This document shows positions 8,954 to 14,069 of a DNA stretch of 14,069 bases, one piece after another. The DNA comes from JALZDI01 sp965653225 (lineage in GTDB: Bacteria; Actinomycetota; Actinomycetes; Propionibacteriales; Nocardioidaceae). Position 1 is the first letter of the stretch; each line of letters begins with the position of its first letter. The position numbers and the translations under genes were made by a program. Under the pieces are notes generated by a model. The model saw nothing but the letters and a program-made list of their open reading frames with translations, was not told the origin of the DNA and did no database searches. The stretch covers positions 1-14,069 of the forward strand of contig CBFGZI010000101.1 of NCBI GenBank assembly GCA_965653225.1, written 5' to 3'.

Positions 8954-9046
8954 CCGGGCGCCCGGTTCGCGCGTCCACGCGGGGTTGGTGGCGTAAGCCA
9001 CACGCGCGCACGCAATGTTCGCGGGCCCTTTTTCGTTGGCACCAAC
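8954..9046. other. Cluster of short dyads between the mannosidase and membrane-protein genes
   Basis: The 168-bp gap contains a 12-bp perfect palindrome CCGGGCGCCCGG (8954-8965), CGCGT-cc-ACGCG (8970-8981), GTGGC-GTAA-GCCAC (8988-9001, whose loop would be a GNRA tetraloop in RNA), a T5 run (9029-9033) just after GGGCCC, and GTTGG-ca-CCAAC (9035-9046). One or more may end mannosidase transcription or structure the leader of the next gene. None has the full form of an intrinsic terminator, and GC-rich DNA forms such dyads by chance. Confidence 0.3.
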
Positions 9047-9077
9047 TGGGACCATCGAGAGATCCCGGGGGAGGATC

Positions 9078-10031
9078 GTGACGCAGCAGACGGCAAAGCT
9101 GGATCTCAACTGGACGAAGACGGCGGGGAGCGCAATGGCGGCCCTGTCGTCGGCGGTTGTGCTGTCGACGCTCGGAGCGGCGGGGACGCTCATCGGCGCG
9201 GCCGTCGGAAGCATCGTGGTGACGGTCGGCGGGTCCGTGTACTCGCACTACCTGTCGGTAAGCCGCGAGCGGGTGGCCTCGGCGCGCAGCGCCGCCCTGC
9301 GACGGGCCTCGCGCGCCCGTGGCGGGTCGGGGGCGGTCCCGGTCGGCGGCACTGAGGCTGTCACCCGGACCATCGCCGCGTCGCCGGACAGGTACCCGCT
9401 GCTGGCGGCCTCCGCCCAGGATGTCGCCCCGGGCGGCGTCCGGCCGGGCGCCGCAGCCGAGAAGACCGCGCCGCGGCTGATCGACGGCAACCTGCCGGGC
9501 ACGCGGCCGTCGCTGGGCCAGATGCTGCGCGGGCTGCGCTGGAAGCCTGCGCTGGCCACGTCGCTGGGCATCTTCGTCCTGGTGATGGGCGTGATCGTGT
9601 CGATGGAGATGGCCACCGGCCGGGCGCTGTCGTCCTACACCGGCGGCAGCAGCGCCGACGGGCCGAGCACCTCGCTGGCTCTGCTCAGCTCGACCACCAG
9701 CGACACCGGCGGCAGCGACTCCACGACCACGGACTCGCCCAAGAGCGGAACCGACCCGGGCACCGCGGACTCCGGCGACTCGACCGGCTCGCAGAGCGCG
9801 GGGAGCGCCGGCAGCGACTCGAGCGCAGGCTCCGACACCGACGCGCCGCAGACGGACACCTCCACGACGGAGCCCGACACGGCCGCGACGCCAGAGCCGA
9901 CCCCCACGCCGGAGGAAACCACCGCGCCGGCTCCGGAGCCGACCCCGGCGCCGACGACGCAGTCGCCCTTGGAGGCTCCCGCGCCGAGCGAGGCCGGGAT
10001 CAACAACGCCGAGGTGGCGCCCGCGCTGTGA
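9078..10031 (+). CDS. Membrane protein with glycine zipper and Ser/Thr/Pro-rich tail, function unknown
   Basis: Protein of 317 aa that I cannot assign to a characterised family. I chose GTG at 9078 because GGGGGAGG lies just upstream (9067-9074); an in-frame ATG at 9015 has no ribosome site. Residues 20-53 are strongly hydrophobic and contain a glycine zipper, Gly36-x3-Gly40-x3-Gly44. A basic stretch (62-82) and linker follow, then RGLRWKP and a second membrane segment at about 158-177. The remaining 140 residues are low complexity: first Ser/Thr/Gly/Asp-rich (185-265), then Pro/Thr/Glu repeats such as PEPTPTPEE and PEPTPAPTT (272-295). The positive-inside rule puts the tail outside the cell, where it may span or contact the wall. 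Similar hydrophobic N-termini with YSHYL-like ends occur in uncharacterised actinobacterial proteins. It converges with the reductase gene 31 bp away. Confidence 0.8.
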   Translation: MTQQTAKLDLNWTKTAGSAMAALSSAVVLSTLGAAGTLIGAAVGSIVVTVGGSVYSHYLSVSRERVASARSAALRRASRARGGSGAVPVGGTEAVTRTIAASPDRYPLLAASAQDVAPGGVRPGAAAEKTAPRLIDGNLPGTRPSLGQMLRGLRWKPALATSLGIFVLVMGVIVSMEMATGRALSSYTGGSSADGPSTSLALLSSTTSDTGGSDSTTTDSPKSGTDPGTADSGDSTGSQSAGSAGSDSSAGSDTDAPQTDTSTTEPDTAATPEPTPTPEETTAPAPEPTPAPTTQSPLEAPAPSEAGINNAEVAPAL

Positions 10032-10062
10032 GCGGGCGCCGCGGCGTCGGGCGGGCTGCGGT

Positions 10063-10905
10063 CTAGTCGGCGTCCGGGACGAAGTTGAACTCGTCGGGGT
10101 CCGGCCCGATCCGCTCGTCGCGGTTGAGTGCCGTGATCTGCTGGACGTCGTCGTCGCTGAGCGCGAAGTCGAAGATGTCGAAGTTCTCCTCGACCCGGCT
10201 GCGGGTGACCGACTTCGGGAACACGATGTCGCCGCGCTGGATGTGCCACCGCAGGGTGACCTGGGAGGGCGTCTTGCCGTGCGCCTCGCCGATCCTGACC
10301 AGGGTCGGGTCGTCGAGCACCTTGCCCCGCGCGATCGGCGACCAGGCCTCGGTCGGGATCCCGTTCTCGGTGCCGAAGGCCCGCAGGTCGTCCTGGGTGA
10401 GGTAGGGGTGCACCTCGATCTGGTTCACCACCGGCACCGTCTCGGTCTCGTCGAACAGTCGCTGCAGGTGGTGACGCTGGAAGTTCGACACCCCGACCGC
10501 CTTGACCCGACCGGACCGGTAGATCTCCTCCATCGCCTTCCACGTCTCCACGAAGTCGCCGACCTTGGGCAGCGGCCAGTGGATGAGGAACAGGTCGAGG
10601 TAGTCGAAGCCGAGGTCCTTCAGCGTCTGGTCGAACGCACCGAGCGCGTCCTCGTAGGCGTGGAAGCCGTTGTTGAGCTTGCTGGTGACGAAGACGTCGT
10701 CGCGGTCGATGCCCGACTCGCGAATGGCCTCGCCGACCTCCTTCTCGTTGCCGTACATCTCCGCGGTGTCGATGTGGCGGTAGCCGATCTCCAGCGCCGT
10801 CAGCGTGGCCTGCTTGGTGTCCTCGGGCTTGATCTGGAAGACCCCGAAGCCGAGCTGCGGGATGGTGACGCCGTTGTTGAGCTTGATGTCAGGTACTGCA
10901 CTCAT
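10063..10905 (-). CDS. Aldo/keto reductase, DkgA-like (about 280 aa)
   Basis: Short-form NADPH-dependent aldo/keto reductase of 280 aa, related to the 2,5-diketo-D-gluconate reductases and general aldehyde reductases; cytoplasmic. The tetrad is complete: Asp46 and Tyr51 in IDTAEMYGNE (45-54), Lys76 in VTSKLNN (73-79) and His109 in LFLIHWP (105-111). VGVSNFQ, the NQIEVHPYL substrate-pocket segment and the FPKSVTRSR cofactor-binding segment are all present. The ATG at 10905 has a GAGGGGA-like site about 11 bases upstream, and TAGTGT (complement of 10951-10956) could be a -10. A 93-bp gap separates it from the SnoaL-like gene upstream on the same strand, so it may have its own promoter. Such enzymes are broad in substrate range, and none can be chosen here. 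Confidence 0.95.
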   Translation of the reverse strand: MSAVPDIKLNNGVTIPQLGFGVFQIKPEDTKQATLTALEIGYRHIDTAEMYGNEKEVGEAIRESGIDRDDVFVTSKLNNGFHAYEDALGAFDQTLKDLGFDYLDLFLIHWPLPKVGDFVETWKAMEEIYRSGRVKAVGVSNFQRHHLQRLFDETETVPVVNQIEVHPYLTQDDLRAFGTENGIPTEAWSPIARGKVLDDPTLVRIGEAHGKTPSQVTLRWHIQRGDIVFPKSVTRSRVEENFDIFDFALSDDDVQQITALNRDERIGPDPDEFNFVPDAD

Positions 10906-10998
10906 GCGTGGTCGGTCCCCTCGTCCGGGTGCGTGACAGAGACCCCGTCGACACTACGGGATGAGCACCAAGTACGCCGACCCGCTCGAGTCCACCGG

Positions 10999-11376
10999 CT
11001 AGCTGGCGTTGCGCTGCCGCGGTGCGAACGGCCACTCCTCGAACGCCGCGCACCGGCCGTCGCGTGCGAACCTCAGCACCCACAGGTCGCGAAAGCGGCT
11101 GTGGTGCGGCTCGCCGTAGTCGACAGAGACCCGCACGACCGCGGTGTCGCCGTCCACAGCGACCACGTCGGCGCCCAGCACGAACTCCTCGTCCGGACCC
11201 TTCCTCTCGGCCTCCCAGAACTCGCCCACCTCGTCGAGCCCCTTGTACGGCTGCGCCCACGGTGACGGGAGGTAGGCGACGTCCTCGGTGAAGATCCCCG
11301 CCAGCAGCTCCGTACCGGCTGTGCGCCAGGCCCGCTCGTACTCCGCGACCCACTCGTCGACTGTTGCTCGCAGCAT
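10999..11376 (-). CDS. SnoaL/NTF2-like small protein
   Basis: Protein of 125 aa with the alpha+beta cone pattern of the SnoaL-like/nuclear transport factor 2 superfamily. An N-terminal helix pair (VDEWVAEYERAWRTAGTELLAGIF) leads to EDVAYLPSPW (31-40), then Y44-KG-LDEVGEFWEAER (44-58) and a curved sheet (VVAVDGDTAVVRVSVDY, RFRDLWVLRFARDGR). Members include polyketide cyclases, ketosteroid isomerases and many proteins of unknown role, so the fold does not give the reaction. I prefer the ATG at 11376 because AGGA lies eight bases upstream (complement of 11385-11388); an ATG three codons earlier (11385) overlaps that site. It lies 68 bp after the SRPBCC gene on the same strand and may be the third gene of the repressor operon. 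Confidence 0.85.
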   Translation of the reverse strand: MLRATVDEWVAEYERAWRTAGTELLAGIFTEDVAYLPSPWAQPYKGLDEVGEFWEAERKGPDEEFVLGADVVAVDGDTAVVRVSVDYGEPHHSRFRDLWVLRFARDGRCAAFEEWPFAPRQRNAS

Positions 11377-11404
11377 GAGAGCCATCCTGCCGGGGGCCCT
11401 GTTG

Positions 11405-11420
11405 CCCGACGAGCGTCGGG
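11405..11420 (-). other. Hairpin between the SRPBCC and SnoaL-like genes
   Basis: CCCGAC (11405-11410) and GTCGGG (11415-11420) form a perfect 6-bp stem with a 4-base loop in the 68-bp gap between the two genes. There is no T-run on either strand. It could dampen read-through or stabilise the upstream message; chance is also possible. Confidence 0.3.
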
Positions 11421-11444
11421 GGTGTCCTTGCAGTGTGCGTGGGT

Positions 11445-11909
11445 CTACGGTCTCGTCGCTGCGACGAAGCCGGTGAGCACGGCGTCCCACCCGGTGTCGT
11501 AGGACTGCCGCGCAGCACGGCCGTCGGGGCGGGTCGCCCAGCCCTCGTGCGTCAGGGTGACGAGAGTGGACGATCCCTGCGGCTCGAACGTGACCTCCAC
11601 CGAGGTCGCCTCCCGCGGCGACTGGCCGGGATGCCAGGTGAACGCGACCCGTAACGGTGGCTCCCAGGCCGTGACCGTGCCCCAGACCGACGTACGTCCG
11701 TCGTCGATTGTCTCCACGATCTCGCCGCCGACACGTCCCTCGATGCGCACCGACACCGCCTGGTCGCCGCCCACCGAGTGGGTGGGCAGCGGCCACCAGT
11801 CGGCGATCCGGTCGGTGAAGAGCTCGAACGCCCGTTCCGTGTTGCACGGGAGCGTGAGTCGCTTGACCACCGGGCTGAGCGATGTCTGTGGGGCCGCGTC
11901 CGCGTTCAT
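11445..11909 (-). CDS. SRPBCC / AHSA1-like protein
   Basis: Protein of 154 aa with the START/Bet v1-like helix-grip fold of the activator of Hsp90 ATPase homologue 1 (AHSA1) group. VVKRLTLPCNTERAFELFTDRIADWWP (14-40) is the usual first strand and helix. The WWP and THSVGGD segments, a GTVTAWEPPLRVAFTW strand pair (77-92) and the C-terminal helix GWDAVLTGFV are typical. Such proteins bind a hydrophobic ligand in a cavity, but their ligands are mostly unknown. The ATG at 11909 lies three bases after the repressor stop, with GAGGA (complement of 11917-11921) inside the end of that gene, so translation is very likely coupled. A repressor of the ArsR type paired with a SRPBCC protein is a common bacterial arrangement. 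The function is therefore better called unknown than chaperone-related. Confidence 0.92.
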   Translation of the reverse strand: MNADAAPQTSLSPVVKRLTLPCNTERAFELFTDRIADWWPLPTHSVGGDQAVSVRIEGRVGGEIVETIDDGRTSVWGTVTAWEPPLRVAFTWHPGQSPREATSVEVTFEPQGSSTLVTLTHEGWATRPDGRAARQSYDTGWDAVLTGFVAATRP

Positions 11910-11912
11910 CTG

Positions 11913-12275
11913 TCATTCCTCGCTGTCTGCTGGTGTGTCCGGCCGGTCGTCTTCGGGGCCGCTGCTGGTCCGCCCCTGCTCGCGGACGAACCGCGCGTAC
12001 GAGGCCAGGGCCGTGTCCCAGAAGCCGTCCAGCCACTCGCGCAGCTCGCGTACACCGCTGGTCTCGACCCGGTAGAGGTTGCGCGTGCCCATCGGCTCGA
12101 AGGCGACCAGCCCGCAGTCGCGAAGGACCTTCAGGTGCTGAGAGACGGCCGGACGGCTCACCGGCAGCCCGGCGGCGATCTCGGCCACCGAGCACGGCCG
12201 CTCCCTCAGCCGCGTCAGGATGCGCCGGCGCGTCGTGTCCGAAAGAGCCTCCAGGACCCTTTCGTAAGTTTCCAC
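11913..12275 (-). CDS. ArsR-type winged-helix transcriptional repressor
   Basis: DNA-binding repressor of 120 aa. The winged helix-turn-helix spans about residues 7-70: VLEALSDTTRRRIL (7-20) is the conserved first helix, SVAEIAAGL the second helix, SRPAVSQHLKVLRDCGLV (40-57) the recognition helix, and FEPMGTRNLYRV (59-70) the wing. The metal-site motif of true arsenic/metal sensors (ELCVCDL) is absent, so a non-metal signal is more likely. I choose the GTG at 12275. The open frame runs further upstream to an ATG (12299) and a TTG (12311), but that stretch uses codons rare here (GTA, AGT, AGT, TTA) and overlays an obvious promoter and operator. From 12275 the protein starts right at the conserved helix with no ribosome site, as in leaderless messages. 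The tail (about 100-120) is acidic and disordered. It probably represses its own operon. Confidence 0.93.
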   Translation of the reverse strand: METYERVLEALSDTTRRRILTRLRERPCSVAEIAAGLPVSRPAVSQHLKVLRDCGLVAFEPMGTRNLYRVETSGVRELREWLDGFWDTALASYARFVREQGRTSSGPEDDRPDTPADSEE

Positions 12276-12311
12276 GAACGGTAAGTTACTACTTACCATT
12301 GACTGCCGCAA
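12276..12311 (-). promoter_or_regulatory. Promoter of the repressor-SRPBCC operon
   Basis: On the - strand, TTGCGG (12311-12306) is a plausible -35 and TAACTT (12288-12283) a -10 of the actinobacterial TANNNT type, with exactly 17 bases between. Transcription would begin about seven bases after the -10, at 12276-12275, which is the GTG start codon of the repressor, giving a leaderless message. No Shine-Dalgarno sequence precedes this GTG. Confidence 0.55.
12280..12297. promoter_or_regulatory. Likely operator of the ArsR-type repressor
   Basis: GGTAAGT (12280-12286) and ACTTACC (12291-12297) form a perfect 7-bp inverted repeat with a 4-base centre. It covers the -10 element, the standard position for steric repression. 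A third half-site-like GTAAGTT lies at 12264-12270, 17 bp from the matching one at 12281, inside codons 2-4 of the repressor. AT-rich symmetric sites overlapping the promoter are typical of this family. Confidence 0.65.
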
Positions 12312-12344
12312 CAGCTCCGAACGAAGCTCGGGTCGGGCCTGGCC

Positions 12345-12614
12345 TCAGAACATGGTCGGAGCGGCCAGCGCGGCGGGCAGCAGCCCCACGACCAGCCACG
12401 GCGAGAGCACCCCTCGGCGGTGGATCAAAAGCACACCGGCCATGGTCGCCACGCCCCAGACCGCGGACATCACCCACAGCGGCACGGCGCGGGCGGCGTC
12501 CTCGGGCACTGCGATCATCTGCGGGCCGACCCACGCCAGTGGGATCGCGACCCCGAAGCCGACCATCAGCAGGATCGCGGACGCGACCCACTGCTGGACC
12601 TTGGTGATGTGCAC
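12345..12614 (-). CDS. Small membrane protein, function unknown
   Basis: Predicted 89-aa integral membrane protein that I do not recognise. Three hydrophobic segments are visible: about 7-28 (WVASAILLMVGFGVAIPLAW), 44-63 (VPLWVMSAVWGVATMAGVLL) and 70-87 (SPWLVVGLLPAALAAPT), with HRR after the second. I chose the GTG at 12614, encoding HITKVQQW next, because GGAGGGGG lies about 8-12 bases upstream. The frame stays open to a GTG at 12659, which would add 15 residues across that ribosome site. It lies between the channel gene and the repressor gene on the same strand. The repressor has its own promoter, so this is probably not part of that operon. Confidence 0.65.
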   Translation of the reverse strand: MHITKVQQWVASAILLMVGFGVAIPLAWVGPQMIAVPEDAARAVPLWVMSAVWGVATMAGVLLIHRRGVLSPWLVVGLLPAALAAPTMF

Positions 12615-12667
12615 GCTCAGTAGCCCCCTCCGGACGCCAACCTTCACAACTGTCAACACCTCTGAGC

Positions 12668-12692
12668 GAGCCCCGCATTCCCGCAGGGGCTC
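12668..12692 (-). terminator. Hairpin at the end of the channel gene, possible terminator
   Basis: GAGCCCC (12668-12674) pairs with GGGGCTC (12686-12692), and GC/GC inside can extend it past a one-base bulge. It overlaps the TGA stop of the channel gene. No T-run follows on the - strand, so it is a non-canonical terminator at best. Confidence 0.35.
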
Positions 12693-13287
12693 AGCGCCCG
12701 AGGGCGGCGCGGGCCGTCCGCACGGCCGGCTCGGCGACCACCAGGAGAAGCAGCGGCCAGTAGCCGGTGGCCGGTATCGCGACCGAGATCGTCAGCGCAA
12801 GCAGGAACGCCACCACATTCGCCCCGGCAACCGACGGGTCCGGGGGCGCCTCCGTGTCCCGCACGTCGGGCCTGCGGCCGATGAACCAGGCGATCGCCGC
12901 GAGCACGGCGGAGCTGACGGCCATCGTCCCCATGTACAGCACCTTGGTCATGGCATCGTCCGGCGCCTCGGCGACGAGCGCCGTGGGGAACGGCAGGAAC
13001 ACGATCGTGAGGGCCCAGGCCAGCATCAGGTTCACGACCCAGCGGTCCTGGCGTACCAGCCCGCTGACGATGGCGTGGTGGGCGACCCAGAGCCTGGCGA
13101 TCACGACGAAGCTGAGGAAGAAGCCGAGGATCTCGGCGGTGTGCTCGGCCAGCAGGTCGGAGACCGTGCCGGCGCCGACCTGCCCCGCGACGTCGGCCAG
13201 CGGAAGCACGAGCAGGGTGATCGCGATCGCGACGATGGCGTCGACGAACGTGAGCAGGCGATCGAGGTCGCGCTCGCGTTCGCGCAT
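12691..13287 (-). CDS. TMEM175-family (DUF1211) predicted potassium channel
   Basis: Polytopic inner-membrane protein of 198 aa with about six hydrophobic segments (near 11-30, 50-66, 84-105, 117-136, 154-172, 174-186). RLLTFVDAIVAIAITLLVLPL (10-30) is the pore-helix signature of prokaryotic TMEM175 proteins, which form potassium-selective tetramers. The usual Phe-Ser-Asp is Phe-Val-Asp here (14-16). LWVAHHAI (66-73) and VFLPFPTALV (96-105) are also characteristic. The ATG at 13287 fits the conserved N-terminus and a short charged lead (MRERERDLDR). The frame stays open far upstream, but that extension is not hydrophobic or conserved. No ribosome site is present, and a -10-like TATGCT places transcription at the ATG itself. 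It is divergent from the secreted-protein gene, 229 bp away. Confidence 0.88.
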   Translation of the reverse strand: MRERERDLDRLLTFVDAIVAIAITLLVLPLADVAGQVGAGTVSDLLAEHTAEILGFFLSFVVIARLWVAHHAIVSGLVRQDRWVVNLMLAWALTIVFLPFPTALVAEAPDDAMTKVLYMGTMAVSSAVLAAIAWFIGRRPDVRDTEAPPDPSVAGANVVAFLLALTISVAIPATGYWPLLLLVVAEPAVRTARAALGR

Positions 13288-13299
13288 GCTCGCAGCATA
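13286..13299 (-). promoter_or_regulatory. Possible leaderless promoter of the channel gene
   Basis: TATGCT (complement of 13294-13299) fits the TANNNT -10, and six bases separate it from the ATG, so transcription at +7 would start on the A of the start codon. ATGCT (13286-13290) and AGCAT (13294-13298) form a 5-bp inverted repeat across the same spot. The -35 region is not recognisable. Confidence 0.4.
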
Positions 13300-13380
13300 C
13301 GAAAGCAGGCTCACTCCGGGGGACAAACAGGCACAAGCCCGCTCGGTCGTGGGCGACCTCCCCTGGGTCCGAGACGACCT

Positions 13381-13483
13381 TGGCGCTGCGGCGCCAGCGT
13401 TACGCCGATCGGGTTTGCGGATCGTTGACGCGGCGCTCACATCCTTTGCATGAGCCAAACGTTTGCCTGGCCAACTGCCTGGC
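13381..13483. promoter_or_regulatory. Divergent intergenic region with palindrome and direct repeats
   Basis: The 229-bp gap between the channel gene and the secreted-protein gene holds TGGCGC-tgcg-GCGCCA (13381-13396), a -35-like TTGACG (13425-13430) with no good -10 at the right distance, a 10-bp perfect palindrome CAAACGTTTG (13456-13465) with a central CG, and the direct repeat TGCCTGGC at 13464-13471 and 13476-13483. The palindrome lies 52 bases before the ATG and has the look of a LacI-type operator; this is a guess from symmetry alone. Confidence 0.35.
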
Positions 13484-13516
13484 ACGTCCACCCACCCGCA
13501 GTGAGGGCAACTCTCC

Positions 13517-14069
13517 ATGACCATTCGCATCCTCGCGCGCCGTCCGGGCCGGAAGCCCGCGGCGCTCCTGTCCATGGCGGCGATCGCCGCCACCGTTCTC
13601 GTGTCCACCGCAGGCGGCGCCAACGCCGTCGTGTTCCGCGGCGCCGGCGGCCTCACCCCGGACGGCATCCCGGTCTCTCTCCAGGACACCCAGGGCGTCG
13701 CGCTGGCGCCGTGTGACGTCGCCGCCAAGTGTGGGGGCGTCGCGTTCGACCCCGCTGACGCCACCTACTTCAGCTCCGACGCGCAGGTCGGCCAGATCCG
13801 CGCGGTCAACGCTGTCACCGCCGGCGTCGCGCCCGGGAAACCGCTGGCCGTTGCGCAGATCAGCAAGTACAAGGGCACCGGCCTGCTCCCCGGCCGCTAC
13901 ACCATCAAGGACCCGTGGGGCACCGTCAACACCTGCGCCGCCGACGCCGCCGGCAACATGGACTGCCGCATCAAGGCCAAGCGCATCAGCCAGTTCCTCA
14001 TCGGCACCCGCGGTGGCGCCGGCTTCGTCGGCAACGGCGTAGCCAACACCACCTTCACCGGCTCGCCGA
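13517..14069 (+). CDS. Secreted protein of unknown function (3'-truncated)
   Basis: Open frame that runs off the right edge; 184 residues are visible. The ATG at 13517 has GAGGG at 13503-13507, nine bases upstream. The N-terminus is a clear Sec signal peptide: a basic start (RILARRPGRK), a hydrophobic core (about 15-32) and a likely cleavage after GGANA, residue 37. The mature part begins VVFRGAGGLTPDGIPVSLQD. Cys66 and Cys72 lie six residues apart, and Cys140 and Cys150 flank a segment after YTIKDPWGTV (128-137); two disulfides are plausible. The PWG-containing strand after LLPGRYTI resembles, in my recollection, a group of uncharacterised exported proteins with a GTYTVTHPYG-like segment, but I cannot confirm homology. 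No catalytic motif is visible. Its upstream region carries a 10-bp palindrome and a direct repeat. Confidence 0.8.
   Translation, partial: MTIRILARRPGRKPAALLSMAAIAATVLVSTAGGANAVVFRGAGGLTPDGIPVSLQDTQGVALAPCDVAAKCGGVAFDPADATYFSSDAQVGQIRAVNAVTAGVAPGKPLAVAQISKYKGTGLLPGRYTIKDPWGTVNTCAADAAGNMDCRIKAKRISQFLIGTRGGAGFVGNGVANTTFTGSP

Noticed and set aside
9021..9033. GGGCCC followed by five T as an intrinsic terminator
   Set aside because: The sequence before the T-run forms no stable stem beyond a 6-base self-palindrome, which cannot make a hairpin.
9015..9077. An upstream ATG extending the glycine-zipper protein by 21 residues
   Set aside because: There is no ribosome site, the extra residues are unremarkable, and the GTG at 9078 has a strong purine-rich site.
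6156..9248. A 1030-codon open frame on the - strand running antisense to almost the whole mannosidase gene
   Set aside because: The + strand frame has every GH38 motif and a ribosome site. Long antisense frames are expected in GC-rich codon-biased DNA, and the antisense protein is low-complexity without domain features.
4720..10905. The two aldo/keto reductase genes as a recent duplication
   Set aside because: They differ in length (344 and 280 aa) and in the sequence around each catalytic residue, and belong to different subfamilies.
12651..12656. A perfect TTGACA -35 hexamer on the - strand upstream of the small membrane protein
   Set aside because: No -10-like sequence lies 16-18 bases downstream, so it is probably chance.
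13450..13716. An 88-codon + strand frame starting at 13450
   Set aside because: It has no ribosome site, an Arg-rich shadow composition, and overlaps in another frame the signal-peptide-bearing gene starting at 13517.
1..14069. CRISPR arrays, insertion sequences, tRNA genes or phage genes
   Set aside because: I saw no regularly spaced repeats, transposase or integrase motifs, or tRNA-like cloverleaf sequences; gaps between genes are short.

Overview
The window is GC-rich, densely coded DNA with frequent GTG starts, purine-rich Shine-Dalgarno sites and at least two apparently leaderless promoters. This points to an actinobacterium (Actinomycetota). The helicase at the left edge is of a DUF3516 type known mainly from that phylum. 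I cannot name a genus. I see no mobile elements, tRNA or rRNA genes, CRISPR arrays or phage genes, so this looks like ordinary chromosome.

Left half, all on the + strand (1-10031). It begins with the 3' part of a Ski2-like DEAD/DEAH helicase with a DUF3516 tail. A short intergenic gap holds two interleaved 10-bp inverted repeats. Next come a GlcD-type FAD-linked 2-hydroxyacid oxidase, an MFS transporter of the anion:cation symporter type, an aldo/keto reductase 12 bp further on, and a 1029-aa GH38 alpha-mannosidase. The natural reading is a small carbon-use locus: the transporter imports an organic acid, the oxidase feeds its electrons into metabolism, the reductase handles a carbonyl intermediate, and the mannosidase releases mannose from mannosides. 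A shared pathway is inferred only from adjacency. The half ends with an uncharacterised membrane protein that has a glycine-zipper helix and a long Ser/Thr/Pro-rich C-terminal tail.

Right half, all on the - strand except the last gene (10063-14069). Read in the - direction from 13287 it holds a TMEM175-type (DUF1211) predicted potassium channel, a small membrane protein, an ArsR-type repressor, a SRPBCC/AHSA1 protein, a SnoaL-like protein and a DkgA-like aldo/keto reductase. The repressor and SRPBCC genes are 3 bp apart and surely form an operon; the SnoaL gene may be its third member. The repressor's promoter can be read directly: a -35/-10 pair with 17-bp spacing, a perfect 7-bp inverted repeat over the -10, and a GTG codon at the expected transcription start. 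That suggests autoregulation and a leaderless message. On the + strand, an exported protein of unknown function with a signal peptide runs off the right end.

I found no clearly new multi-gene system. The most useful observations are the repressor's promoter/operator and corrected start, the interleaved repeats at 1700-1751, the glycine-zipper surface protein, and the partial secreted protein.
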